A stretch of 64,000 nucleotides of DNA from NCBI RefSeq assembly GCF_019711515.1, contig NZ_JAIGNO010000002.1, positions 484,112-548,111 on the forward strand, read 5' to 3'. This DNA is from Qipengyuania qiaonensis (GTDB taxonomy: Bacteria > Pseudomonadota > Alphaproteobacteria > Sphingomonadales > Sphingomonadaceae). Shown in pieces: positions 37,692 through 46,580 of this stretch. Both the position numbers and the translations under genes were made by a program. Each line of letters starts with the position of its first letter. The first letter of the stretch is position 1. Below the pieces are notes generated by a model. That model was not told the origin of the DNA and ran no database searches. It saw only the letters and a list, made by a program, of their open reading frames with translations.

Positions 37692-38192
37692 TCAGCCCGT
37701 CTTCTTCGGGATGTCTGCAATCACCGGTTCGTGACCCCAATGCCGCAGCAGGTCGACGACGTGCTCACCCGACAGGCCCAGCGTGCCCGTGTTGCGCAAG
37801 GGGTGTACGTTCATGCGTTCTGCCGCGGCCAGTGGCGCATCGATCACCACGGACAGGCTGCCCGGCTCGGCATTGATCATCGCCAGCGGCGTGACCGAGC
37901 CGGGTGCGATGCCGAGCAGGCACTCCATGTCTTCCGCCTTGCCGAAGCTCACGCGCTTGCACCCAATGGCCATGGGCAATGCCTTGAGGTCGATGCGCGC
38001 TTCGGCCGGGACTGTGACCAGCCAGAAAGCGCCGCCCGCATCCTTCAGGAACAGATTCTTCGTATGCGCTCCGGGAATGTCGGCATCGATTTTCCGGCTC
38101 TCTTCGACGGTGAAGACTGCCGCGTGTTCATGCGCCGCGAACGGGATTGCCAGTGCCTGCAAATCGGCCAGCAATCCCGCTTCGCCGCACAT
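37692..38192 (-). CDS. YbaK/ProX-type aminoacyl-tRNA deacylase domain protein
   Basis: The 166-residue protein has the prolyl-tRNA-synthetase-associated editing fold (HEHAAVFTVEES, HTKNLFLKD, GSVTPLAMIN, HPLRNTGTLGLSG). It likely clears mischarged tRNA. The ATG overlaps the VOC gene stop by one base. Confidence 0.87.
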   Translation of the reverse strand: MCGEAGLLADLQALAIPFAAHEHAAVFTVEESRKIDADIPGAHTKNLFLKDAGGAFWLVTVPAEARIDLKALPMAIGCKRVSFGKAEDMECLLGIAPGSVTPLAMINAEPGSLSVVIDAPLAAAERMNVHPLRNTGTLGLSGEHVVDLLRHWGHEPVIADIPKKTG

Positions 38193-38584
38193 CACGATGG
38201 GCGGTAGATGCCGCAGAGCTTGTGCCCGTCGAGATCGCGGAAATAGCTGAGATGCATCGGGCCCATTGCCCCATCGCGCAGGCCCGGCGGGTCTTCGATG
38301 CTGGCGCCGCCTGCCGCCACGGCAACGTCGTGCAGTTCCTTCACCTGCTCGGCGGAGTTGCATCTGAAGCCGATCGTCATGCCGTTGGCGCAGGTTGCGG
38401 CTTCCCCGTCGATAGGCTGCGACAGCGCGAGGACATTGCCGTCATGCATGAAGAACACGCGCTTGGTGCCGCTATCGGTGGTGTTGTCCATCGAACCTTC
38501 GACGCCGACGACCTCGAGCACCTTTTCGTAAAAAGCCTTGGATTTATCGATATCGTTGGTGCCGATCATGATGTGGTTGAACAT
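38192..38584 (-). CDS. VOC family (glyoxalase/bleomycin-resistance fold) protein
   Basis: The 130-residue protein begins MFNHIMIGTNDIDKSKAFYE after AAGGAG. It has the paired beta-alpha-beta-beta-beta layout of the VOC superfamily, with DPPGLRDGAMGPMHLSYFRD near the end. Substrate unknown. It is translationally linked to the deacylase gene. Confidence 0.85.
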   Translation of the reverse strand: MFNHIMIGTNDIDKSKAFYEKVLEVVGVEGSMDNTTDSGTKRVFFMHDGNVLALSQPIDGEAATCANGMTIGFRCNSAEQVKELHDVAVAAGGASIEDPPGLRDGAMGPMHLSYFRDLDGHKLCGIYRPS

Positions 38585-38695
38585 CGTTTCTCTCCTTTGA
38601 GTTTCGATTCGCCACCCTAATCGCGCGCAGGATGCTGGCAAGCCGCATTGGCGCTCGTCGCGTGCCGTTCAGATTGGCGGGTCTAGAAATGCGCC

Positions 38696-39055
38696 ATGCT
38701 GAATTTTCTCGCTCCCGCCGCCCTGTCCCTGGCGCAAGCCGCTGCCGTTGGGCAGCCTTTGCCCGATCTCTCGCTCGAACAGGCCAGTGCGCTGCGCTGT
38801 TCGGTCGCTTTCGGCATGGTACACAGTCGGCAGGTGCGCGGGGAACCCGCCGCTGCGCAATATCCCGCCATGGCCGAGCGGGGGCGGGAGTTCTTCGTGC
38901 GCACCACCGCACGGCTGATGGACGACCTCAAGACGAACCGAGAAGCGATCGCGGGGCTGGTCGCGCGTGAAACCGACGAACTGTCGACGACGCCGGAAAG
39001 GGTCGACGAAGTCATGCCGGCCTGCCTGCTGATGCTCGACGCCTCGGGATTGTGA
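38696..39055 (+). CDS. Small secreted protein of unknown function
   Basis: The 119-residue protein has a weak N-terminal hydrophobic segment (about 4-18). It is otherwise helical and charged, with two Cys (about residues 35 and 109) that could pair. It begins 111 bases from the divergent VOC gene. I do not recognise a family; it looks like a lineage-specific periplasmic protein. Confidence 0.6.
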   Translation: MLNFLAPAALSLAQAAAVGQPLPDLSLEQASALRCSVAFGMVHSRQVRGEPAAAQYPAMAERGREFFVRTTARLMDDLKTNREAIAGLVARETDELSTTPERVDEVMPACLLMLDASGL

Positions 39056-39129
39056 ACGCACGTTCAGGATCGGGTCATCGTGCTCGCCATAGAGCGTAGA
39101 CCGATTCGGATATTTGACCGGGGCTATTC

Positions 39130-39558
39130 ATGCGCAAACTCGTCTTTCCTGTAATGCTTGGCGCGCTCCTCCTGCCGGCGCCTGCCTTTGCGCAGGACTA
39201 TGCGCCCGAAGCGTCCGCGCCGCTCGCCGACCTTGGCGAACAGATGCGCGATCCCGCGCGCCAGCGCGAAATGGCGCTGATGCTGCAGGCGATGACCGAA
39301 GTGCTGCTCGACATGCCTGTTGCACCGCTGGCGCAGGCCGCTGCCGATATGGCGGGCGAGACAGCACAGGATATCGACCCCGAGCTGACCTTGCGGCAGA
39401 TAGCGCCCGATGCCGGCCGGGTGAGCGAAGAGGTTGCCCGCAACGTGCCGCGTGCGATGCAGGCGGCCGGATCGATGGCGGAAGGCGTCGCCGCGATGGC
39501 CCCGATGCTGCGCGACATGGCCGACCGCATGCGCGCGGCCATGCCCCCGCGCGACTGA
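39130..39558 (+). CDS. Periplasmic helical protein of unknown function
   Basis: The 142-residue protein has a clear signal peptide (1-22, ending AFAQ). The mature part is Met/Ala-rich and helical, with repeated MRDMADRM-like heptads near the C-terminus. No family recognised. It is read in the same direction as the small protein gene upstream, 74 bases apart. Confidence 0.6.
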   Translation: MRKLVFPVMLGALLLPAPAFAQDYAPEASAPLADLGEQMRDPARQREMALMLQAMTEVLLDMPVAPLAQAAADMAGETAQDIDPELTLRQIAPDAGRVSEEVARNVPRAMQAAGSMAEGVAAMAPMLRDMADRMRAAMPPRD

Positions 39559-39635
39559 TCCACCGCTAAATTCATCCGATATCCCGGCGCGCCAGTGGAC
39601 GCGCCCCCGAGCCTTGTGGCAAGGCGGTGCTATCC

Positions 39636-40307
39636 ATGTGGCAGCTTTACCAATTTCCCCTGTGCCCCTTCAGTCGCAAATTGCGCCTGCTGATGGGCGA
39701 AAAGAATATCGCCTACGAACTGGTGCGGGAAAATCCGTGGGAAGGGCGCGACGAATTCTGGCATCTCAATCCCGCCGGGCGCACGCCGGTCCTGCACGAT
39801 GCCGGGCGTGGTACCGCGCTGTCGGACAGCCAGGCGATCTGCGAATATCTGGAAGAAACGGTCGAACGTAATCCGATGATCAACGGGTCGGCGCTACAGC
39901 GTGCGGAAATCCGCAGGCTCGTCGCGCTGTTCGACGACAATTTCTATGCCGATGTGACCGAACCGGCGCTGCACGAGAAGATGAAGAAACGCATTGTCTT
40001 GCGTCAGTCGCCCGATGCGCAGGTGCTGCGCCAGATGGGCCGGCTGCTGCACGGCCATCTCGACTATATCGACTGGCTGGTCGATACGCGCCAGTGGCTC
40101 GCCGGGGCGCAACTGAGCCTCGCCGACCTCACCTGCGCGGCGCATCTCTCGGTGGTCGAATATCTCGGTGCGATCGACTGGAAAGGCCATGAACAGACGC
40201 AGGGCTGGTACATGGTCATGAAAAGCCGCCCCAGCTTCCGCCCGCTGCTGAGCGAGAAGATGGAAGGCATCCCCCCGCCACGGGAATATGCTTCGCTGGA
40301 TTTGTGA
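39636..40307 (+). CDS. Glutathione S-transferase family protein
   Basis: The 223-residue protein has a thioredoxin-like domain (YQFPLCPFSRKLRLLMGEK, with CPFS at the active-site turn; GRTPVLHD, DSQAICEYLEE) and an alpha domain with SLADLTCAAHLS. ATG at 39636 gives the usual GST N-terminus. Substrate unknown. Confidence 0.85.
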   Translation: MWQLYQFPLCPFSRKLRLLMGEKNIAYELVRENPWEGRDEFWHLNPAGRTPVLHDAGRGTALSDSQAICEYLEETVERNPMINGSALQRAEIRRLVALFDDNFYADVTEPALHEKMKKRIVLRQSPDAQVLRQMGRLLHGHLDYIDWLVDTRQWLAGAQLSLADLTCAAHLSVVEYLGAIDWKGHEQTQGWYMVMKSRPSFRPLLSEKMEGIPPPREYASLDL

Positions 40308-40323
40308 GTGCCGTGGTCGAAAG

Positions 40324-40665
40324 CTACTGTGGTCGCCAGTACTGCTTGAAACTCGGGTGATCGTTGAAAAGCTCGTCAAACGAAGGTTCGTAAATTCCGA
40401 TTAGATCGAGTTGTCGCTCATTGATCTCGGAGAAGTCTTGGATAGAGATAGCCTCGCTCTTCATCGGCGTTCCATCCCACATCTCGATCCGCAGAATGTC
40501 GGTTCTGTCACCGACGTAGTCGCCCGCAATGACGTTTGCGTGTCGTGCAGCATAGTAGCCGAAAGTCGGCTCAAATTTGGCCATCGCAACACACATCGGT
40601 GGGTCCAATGCGAAAATAGTGGCCTCGCCAATCAACGTGTCACCTTCAAAGACTTTGACCTTCAT
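40324..40665 (-). CDS. Small beta-rich protein of unknown function
   Basis: The 113-residue protein begins MKVKVFEGDTLIGEATIFAL and looks all-beta at first, then acidic with aromatic residues near the C-terminus (PSFDELFNDHPSFKQYWRPQ). Its size and acidity recall polymorphic-toxin immunity proteins, but no toxin is adjacent. It ends just downstream of the convergent GST gene. Unknown. Confidence 0.65.
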   Translation of the reverse strand: MKVKVFEGDTLIGEATIFALDPPMCVAMAKFEPTFGYYAARHANVIAGDYVGDRTDILRIEMWDGTPMKSEAISIQDFSEINERQLDLIGIYEPSFDELFNDHPSFKQYWRPQ

Positions 40666-40678
40666 CCCTTGATAGACC

Positions 40679-41494
40679 TCACTTCTGACAAACCGGACAG
40701 AACCACGTGCTGCGTCCGCCTTGCACGATGCGACGGATCGTACCGCCGTCTTCGTGGTGGCAGGGCTCGCCCTCGCGGCCGTAGACGTGGAAGCGTGTGG
40801 CGAAATAGCCGAGATTGCCGTCGGGCTGGGCGAAATCGCGCAGGGTCGAGCCGCCGTCGCGGATCGAGCGTTCGAGTACGTCCCTGATCGCGGGGACGAG
40901 GCGTTTGAGCTGCGGCATGGTCACCTTGCCGCCAGCCTTTCGCGGGTGGATGCCTGCATGCCACAGCGCCTCGCAGACATAGATATTGCCGAGGCCGGCG
41001 ACGATCCGCTGGTCGAGCAGCAGCAGCTTGATCGCCTGCTTGCGGCCCCGCGTGGCGGTGCGCAGATGCTCCGCCGTCAGCGCTTCGCCAAGCGGCTCCG
41101 GCCCCAGCGCGGCGAAGGCGGGCCACAGGTCCAGTTCGGGCGCGAGCAGCAAATCGACCGATCCGAAGCGGCGCGGGTCGTTGAGCGCGAATACATGGTC
41201 CTGCGTCGTCAGAACCAGATGGTCGTGCTTGTCCTCGCCCTCGGGGTCGATCCGCCAGCGCCCGCTCATGCCGAGATGGAACACCATCGCGTGATCGCGG
41301 TCGGTATGGAGGATGCCGTATTTCGCGCGCCGCGACAGGCCCGAGACGGTTGCGTCCGTCAGCGCCTGCACCAGATCGGGCGGGAAGGGGCGGCGCATAT
41401 CGGGCCGGTTGACGCGCACGCTGACGATGCGTTCCCCCTCGAGGAAGCGGGCGAGGCCGCGCACGGTTGTTTCGACTTCGGGAAGCTCCGGCAT
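40679..41494 (-). CDS. mutM: Formamidopyrimidine-DNA glycosylase
   Basis: The 271-residue enzyme begins MPELPEVET, with the catalytic N-terminal Pro and Glu. It removes oxidised purines such as 8-oxoguanine and cuts the strand. The C-terminal zinc finger is altered: the last CPVC is normal, but the first CxxC reads CHHE (in GEPCHHEDGG). One zinc-ligand Cys is missing, unless His or Glu replaces it. It is divergent from ubiE. Confidence 0.93.
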   Translation of the reverse strand: MPELPEVETTVRGLARFLEGERIVSVRVNRPDMRRPFPPDLVQALTDATVSGLSRRAKYGILHTDRDHAMVFHLGMSGRWRIDPEGEDKHDHLVLTTQDHVFALNDPRRFGSVDLLLAPELDLWPAFAALGPEPLGEALTAEHLRTATRGRKQAIKLLLLDQRIVAGLGNIYVCEALWHAGIHPRKAGGKVTMPQLKRLVPAIRDVLERSIRDGGSTLRDFAQPDGNLGYFATRFHVYGREGEPCHHEDGGTIRRIVQGGRSTWFCPVCQK

Positions 41495-41548
41495 ACCGAC
41501 CCTCTAACACCCTTTGCGCTGGCCACAATTCCCCCTAAGGCCTCCGGC

Positions 41549-42280
41549 ATGACCGACACCGTTTCCTTCGGCTACGAAGACATCGATGCGAGCGAAAAGA
41601 CCGGCCGCGTGGGCGAGGTTTTCTCCAATGTCGCCGCCAAATACGACATCATGAACGATGCCATGTCGGGCGGAATGCATCGCTTGTGGAAGAACCGCTT
41701 CGTCGCCCGGGTGAAACCGCAGCCGGGCGAGGCGATCCTCGACATGGCGGGCGGCACGGGCGACATAGCCTTCCGCATGGCCGATCGCGGCGCCAGTGTA
41801 ACCGTCAGCGACATCAACCAAGACATGCTCGATGTCGGCATCGAACGCGCGATGGAGCGCGGGATCGACGGACTGGTGTGGAGCCGCCAGAATGCCGAGG
41901 AGCTCACCTTCTCGAGCCGCATCTTCGATGCCTACACGATCGTCTTCGGCATCCGGAACGTCACCTTCATCGACAAGGCCCTGCGCGAAGCGCACCGCGT
42001 GCTGAAGTTCGGGGGGCGCTTCTACTGCATGGAATTCAGCTCGACCGACTGGCCAGGCTTCAAGGAAGTCTACGACCTCTATTCGCACAAGGTCATGCCA
42101 CAGATCGGCAAGCTGATCGCCAATGACGAGGACAGCTATCGCTACCTCGCCGAATCGATCCGCCGTTTCCCCAAGCCGCCCGAATTCGAGGCGATGATCC
42201 GCGATGCGGGTTTCGAGAACACAAAGGTCGAATCGATTCTCGGCGGCGCGGTGAACATCCATTCGGGGTGGAAGGTTTAA
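41549..42280 (+). CDS. ubiE: Demethylmenaquinone/ubiquinone C-methyltransferase
   Basis: The 243-residue class I methyltransferase has FSNVAAKYDIMNDAMSGGMHR, the SAM motif ILDMAGGTGDIAFRMA, and FGIRNVTFIDKALREAHRVL. These are all UbiE signatures. It methylates the quinone ring. Coupled to ubiB (4 bases apart). Confidence 0.95.
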   Translation: MTDTVSFGYEDIDASEKTGRVGEVFSNVAAKYDIMNDAMSGGMHRLWKNRFVARVKPQPGEAILDMAGGTGDIAFRMADRGASVTVSDINQDMLDVGIERAMERGIDGLVWSRQNAEELTFSSRIFDAYTIVFGIRNVTFIDKALREAHRVLKFGGRFYCMEFSSTDWPGFKEVYDLYSHKVMPQIGKLIANDEDSYRYLAESIRRFPKPPEFEAMIRDAGFENTKVESILGGAVNIHSGWKV

Positions 42281-42283
42281 CGG

Positions 42284-43852
42284 GTGGCCAAACCCGCGAC
42301 GCATATCTGGCGGCTCTTCAAATGGGGCATCACGCTGGCACGGCATCGTGCGCTGGTGGGGATCGAGCAGGACCCCAACGCCCCCGTCCCGGTGCGCCGC
42401 ATGGCCAAGCTTGCCCGTTGGGTGGCCCTCACCGGCACCCGGGGCGAACGCGATTACGCCGGGGCTTTTCGTGACATAGGGCCGGCCGCGATCAAGCTCG
42501 GCCAGACGCTCGCCACGCGGCCCGACCTTGTCGGTGAGGAGCCGGCGCGCAACCTCCTGAAACTGCAGGACGATCTCCCGCCCGTTGCGTTCGAGAAGAT
42601 CAAGGCCAGCATCGAGGCCAGTTTCGAGCAGCCGCTCGAGAACCTCTATGCCGAATTCGATCCGGCGCCCGTCGGCGCAGCTTCGATCGCACAGGTTCAT
42701 CGCGCCGTTACGACCGAGGGCAAACAGGTCGCCGTGAAGGTGCTGCGCCCCGGCGTGCGCGAACGGTTCGCGCGCGATATCGATACATACGAATGGGCCG
42801 CGGCGCATCTCGAAAGCTTCGGCGTAGAAGCGGCGCGCCTGCGCCCGCGGCTGGTCATCGCCAATTTCAAGCGCTGGACCAATCGCGAACTCGACCTGCG
42901 GCGTGAGGCGGCCAGCGCGTCCGAACTCGCCGAGCACATGGTCGGGACGGAAGGTTACGAAATCCCCGGCATCGACTGGGACCGTACCAATGGCCGGGTG
43001 ATGACCGTCGACTGGATCGACGGGATCAAGATCAGCAATACCGAGGCCATACGTGCCGCCGGACACGATACGGAGGAACTGGCCAGCCGCCTCGTCCTCG
43101 CCTTCCTCAAGCAGGCCATCGCGGCCGGTTTCTTCCATGCCGACATGCATCAGGGGAATCTGTTCGTGAAGGCCGATGGGACGATCGCCGCGATCGATTT
43201 CGGCATCATGGGCCGGATCGACCGGCGCGCGCGCATGTGGCTGGCGGAAATCCTCTACGGACTGACGACGGGGAACTACAAACGCGTCGCCGAAATCCAT
43301 TTCGAAGCGCAATATGTGCCGAGCTATCACAATGTCGACGAATTCGCGACGGCGCTGCGCGCGGTGGGCGAGCCGATGCGGGGCAAGCCGGTAAGCGAGC
43401 TGTCGGTCGGCCAGATGCTCGACGGGCTGTTCGCCATCACCCGCGATTTCGACATGCAGACCCAGCCACATCTGCTGCTGTTGCAGAAGACCATGGTTAT
43501 GGTCGAAGGCATCGCCACCCAGCTCAATCCGAAGATCAACATGTGGGATGTTTCGGCGCCCTATGTCCGTAGCTGGATCCGCGACGAACTCGGCCCGGAA
43601 GCCGCCATCGCCGATCGCATTCGTGAGGACACCGAAACGCTGCTGCGCATCCCCGATCTCGTGCGCCGGATAGAGGACCGCTTCCCCGCCAAGGGCGGCG
43701 CGCCCGAACCGCCGCCGCTCCCCGATATCGAATTGATGTGGGAAAGGCGTCGCCGCAAGGAGGCAGGACGCGGCTGGCTTGGCTATGCAGTCGCGGCAGT
43801 GGCAGGGGGGCTCGCGGCATGGGCAGCGACAATGCAGGGGTGGATCGGCTGA
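42284..43852 (+). CDS. ubiB: Ubiquinone biosynthesis kinase-like protein UbiB
   Basis: The 522-residue protein has UbiB features: KLGQTLATRPDLV (KxGQ), the Ala-rich loop VGAASIAQVH, FFHADMHQGNLF, the DFG motif AIDFGIMGR, and C-terminal membrane helices (about 498-518). It supports ubiquinone synthesis at the membrane. GTG start. It overlaps the next gene by 34 bases. Confidence 0.94.
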   Translation: MAKPATHIWRLFKWGITLARHRALVGIEQDPNAPVPVRRMAKLARWVALTGTRGERDYAGAFRDIGPAAIKLGQTLATRPDLVGEEPARNLLKLQDDLPPVAFEKIKASIEASFEQPLENLYAEFDPAPVGAASIAQVHRAVTTEGKQVAVKVLRPGVRERFARDIDTYEWAAAHLESFGVEAARLRPRLVIANFKRWTNRELDLRREAASASELAEHMVGTEGYEIPGIDWDRTNGRVMTVDWIDGIKISNTEAIRAAGHDTEELASRLVLAFLKQAIAAGFFHADMHQGNLFVKADGTIAAIDFGIMGRIDRRARMWLAEILYGLTTGNYKRVAEIHFEAQYVPSYHNVDEFATALRAVGEPMRGKPVSELSVGQMLDGLFAITRDFDMQTQPHLLLLQKTMVMVEGIATQLNPKINMWDVSAPYVRSWIRDELGPEAAIADRIREDTETLLRIPDLVRRIEDRFPAKGGAPEPPPLPDIELMWERRRRKEAGRGWLGYAVAAVAGGLAAWAATMQGWIG

Positions 43853-44961
43853 ATCAGGCCACGGCGGCGCCCGCATGGGACCGCTTCGCCCAATGGGGCG
43901 CATGGCCCGCGCGCGTGCTGCTCGCGGTCGCCGCCATTCTGCTGGTGCTGGCGGCGATAACGCCGCTGACCGCGAGCATGGACGGTACGCCTGCCGAGGT
44001 GCCTTCGCTGGTCGGCGGCGAACCATCGGATGCCGCTGAACACGAGCGCGACGAGGACCTCGCATTCTATGACCGCGTGATCGACCGGATCGAGAGCGGC
44101 GAGTCCTACTACGACTTCATCGTCGAGGAACAACGTGCGCGCGCCTATCCGGTGCGCCCCGGGCTCGCCGTACGCTTGCCGACCCTGGCCTATATCCATG
44201 CGTGGCTGGGCGAACCGGGCTTGATCGCGATGGCGATCGTGCTGATGGGCGTCACGGTCTGGGCCTGGTGGAAACGGCTGGGCGATGAACCGGGTGGCAA
44301 ACGCCGGCAGCGGATCGGGGCGGCGCTGATGCTCATGGGCGGCTCGCTTGGCCTCAACCGCTATTATTTCGTGCTGCACGAGCTTTGGGCGGGAATGCTG
44401 CTGGCCCTCGCCTTCGGGCTGCACAGGCCGGGGCGCTGGGGCTGGCCGCTTGCAGTCGCGGCGCTGGCGCTGGCGATCCGCGAACATGTGCTGCCCTTCG
44501 TGCTCCTGATGGGTGCGATGGCCGCATGGCGGCGGGACTGGAAAGAGGCTGCGGCCTGGAGCGCGCTCGTGATCGTTTTCCTCTTGGCAATAGCGTGGCA
44601 TTTCTCGCTGGTTGTTCCGCAAGTCCTGCCGAGCGATCCCGAAAGTCCCGATTGGCTCGTGCTTCGCGGAATGGCCGGTTGGCTCGGCAATGTGGTGCTC
44701 AGTTCGAATTTGCGCTTCCTGCCGCACGAGATAGCCGGGCCGATGGTGGTACTGATGGCGCTCGGCTGGGCGGGTTGGAAATCGCCTGCGGGAACGACCG
44801 GGACACTGCTCTATCTCGGCTACGCTCTGGCTTTCATGCTCGCAGGCAGGGCGAATAATTTCTACTGGGGTGCCGTGGTCGCCCCGGCGATGTTCATCGG
44901 CCTCGCCTTTCTGCCTATGGCGCTCGTTTCGCTGGTGAATGCGGCGCGGGGTAAGGCGTGA
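43819..44961 (+). CDS. Polytopic membrane protein, GT-C-like (first of a tandem pair)
   Basis: The 380-residue protein has about ten membrane segments. After the first one there is a large periplasmic loop ending SYYDFIVEEQ...AYPVRPGLAVRLPTL. That layout recalls GT-C glycosyltransferases and polyprenyl-phosphate-sugar enzymes. It is clearly related to the next gene: matching blocks are YYDF/YYRA, IREHVLPF/LRELALPF and ANNFYWGAVVAPA/QENFYWMGLFVPA. The ATG lies inside ubiB, with GGGGGG upstream. Function unknown. Confidence 0.7.
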   Translation: MGSDNAGVDRLNQATAAPAWDRFAQWGAWPARVLLAVAAILLVLAAITPLTASMDGTPAEVPSLVGGEPSDAAEHERDEDLAFYDRVIDRIESGESYYDFIVEEQRARAYPVRPGLAVRLPTLAYIHAWLGEPGLIAMAIVLMGVTVWAWWKRLGDEPGGKRRQRIGAALMLMGGSLGLNRYYFVLHELWAGMLLALAFGLHRPGRWGWPLAVAALALAIREHVLPFVLLMGAMAAWRRDWKEAAAWSALVIVFLLAIAWHFSLVVPQVLPSDPESPDWLVLRGMAGWLGNVVLSSNLRFLPHEIAGPMVVLMALGWAGWKSPAGTTGTLLYLGYALAFMLAGRANNFYWGAVVAPAMFIGLAFLPMALVSLVNAARGKA

Positions 44962-46049
44962 CCCTGCCTGAGCGGCCATTGTCGCTGCTGCCGCGGTGGG
45001 CGGCGCTGATGCTGCTGGTAGCGACGCTCGTTGCCTGCATCGGGAACGCGTTTGCACTCGAAATCCGCAACACCGCGCACGAAGCGGATATCGAGCAGCG
45101 GCTCGAGCGGGGCGAACGGGTCGATATGGACCTTTACCGCGCTATCAACGCCCGCGTCGCGGCGCACGAGGACTATTACCGCGCGGCGGCGGCCGAGCAT
45201 CGCGAATTTGCCATGCCGACAAGTCCTTTCGTCACCGTACGTACGCCGGTTTTGGCATGGACCAGCGTCTTGTGGAGCGAAGACGTTTGGCGAATGATCG
45301 CGGTATTCCTGTGGGGGGCGAACACCCTGGCATGGTTCGCCGCACTGAGCGATCGCGGGCGTTTCTCGCGTTTCGCCGCGGCTGGGCTGGCGGGTATCTT
45401 CGGCATGGTCGCCTTCATCGACGATATTCCTTTCAGCCATGAGATTCTTGCGGGCATGATGCTGTCGCTGACGCTGGCATTGTCGGCGGGACGCCTATGG
45501 GTCGGCGGGCTCGTCTTGGCGGTATTCGCCATCGCGCTGAGGGAACTGGCCCTGCCTTTCCTCTTCGCGTGGGGTGCCGTAGCTCTGGTGGCTGGCGAGC
45601 GCGACAAGGTTCTTGTGCTCGTCGGCGCCCTGGCACTTCTGGGGCTGGGGCTCGCGCTTCACGCCGCATCCGTTGCCGCGGTCCGCGAGTCAGGCGACCT
45701 CGTGTCCCCCGGATGGACCGGGGCGCTCGGTCCCGCACTGGCGCTTTACGGGGTGCATGTCACCACGCTCCTCCAGACGCTGCCCGTCTGGCTGGCTGGA
45801 CCGCTCGGCGTATTGGCCTTGCTTGGCTGGTTCGCAGTCGGCGGGAGGCTCGGCGCCTTTGCCAGTCTGTGGTTTGCTGGTTTCATCGCCGCAGTCGCGA
45901 TATTCGCGCGGCAGGAAAACTTCTACTGGATGGGGTTGTTCGTCCCAGCCTATGGGATCGGCCTTGCTTTCGTCCCTCGCGCTCTGGCCGATCTCGCTGC
46001 GGCGATCAGGCGCCAGCCTTCGGCCAGCCCCATGTCCGCATCGCGATGA
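44958..46049 (+). CDS. Polytopic membrane protein, GT-C-like (second of a tandem pair)
   Basis: The 363-residue protein shares the layout and several motifs of its upstream neighbour and begins at a GTG overlapping that gene's stop by 4 bases. A TM helix (about 13-35) precedes a periplasmic loop with EDYYRAAAAEHREF and a SPFVTVRTPVLAW stretch. Tandem duplication followed by divergence is the simplest explanation. Its 3' end overlaps the convergent small membrane gene by 44 bases. Confidence 0.7.
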   Translation: MTLPERPLSLLPRWAALMLLVATLVACIGNAFALEIRNTAHEADIEQRLERGERVDMDLYRAINARVAAHEDYYRAAAAEHREFAMPTSPFVTVRTPVLAWTSVLWSEDVWRMIAVFLWGANTLAWFAALSDRGRFSRFAAAGLAGIFGMVAFIDDIPFSHEILAGMMLSLTLALSAGRLWVGGLVLAVFAIALRELALPFLFAWGAVALVAGERDKVLVLVGALALLGLGLALHAASVAAVRESGDLVSPGWTGALGPALALYGVHVTTLLQTLPVWLAGPLGVLALLGWFAVGGRLGAFASLWFAGFIAAVAIFARQENFYWMGLFVPAYGIGLAFVPRALADLAAAIRRQPSASPMSASR

Positions 46050-46395
46050 CGATGGCGATGCAATGGAGTGCCTCGACGCCCATCGGCACCAGCCAGCCAT
46101 CGTAGGTGCCTTGCGTAACGACGTTTACGAAGCGCCCGGTAAAGGCGATGCCGAACAGGCCGAGCGCCGGAAAAAGCATGTCTCCACGCCGCTTCCATGC
46201 GCCCGAGGCAAGCGAAATCGCGGTGACGTAGAAGAACGCGGTCATATCGCCGCGCAACGTGGATTCCCCGTGGGTCGATGCGATCGAAAGCCCGAAATCC
46301 GTCCCCGAACTGGCCGGATCCATCAGGAATCCGGTGCCAATCACCAGATCCAGTATAGCCAGCGCAAGCAGGATCGCGCTCAGGATGACATGCAT
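46006..46395 (-). CDS. Small four-helix membrane protein (DUF4345-like)
   Basis: The 129-residue protein has four hydrophobic segments (about 3-24, 48-66, 72-90, 104-122), with FFYVTAISLASG and LGLFGIAFTGRFVNV in the middle. It resembles DUF4345 proteins of unknown function. It is convergent with the GT-C-like pair and overlaps its end. Confidence 0.65.
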   Translation of the reverse strand: MHVILSAILLALAILDLVIGTGFLMDPASSGTDFGLSIASTHGESTLRGDMTAFFYVTAISLASGAWKRRGDMLFPALGLFGIAFTGRFVNVVTQGTYDGWLVPMGVEALHCIAIVIAMRTWGWPKAGA

Positions 46396-46580
46396 GAAAA
46401 CCTCCCCGTTTTCTCTTTTTTCACCATGTGACGTTAAGGCGAATCGCGGAAAAGACCAGTCCTATGCGCTGGCAATGACGGACAGGGGGCGCTAGCAAGC
46501 GCAGCGATGGCTTTATGGGAATGCACTCGCCGATCCGCGTGGAACCCCGCGGATATGACGCAAGCGAAAGGACCGGCCGC

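Noticed and set aside
41504..44065. An 853-codon open frame antisense to ubiE and ubiB
   Set aside because: It is opposite two well-supported genes and its translation is Arg/His/Asp-rich without domains.
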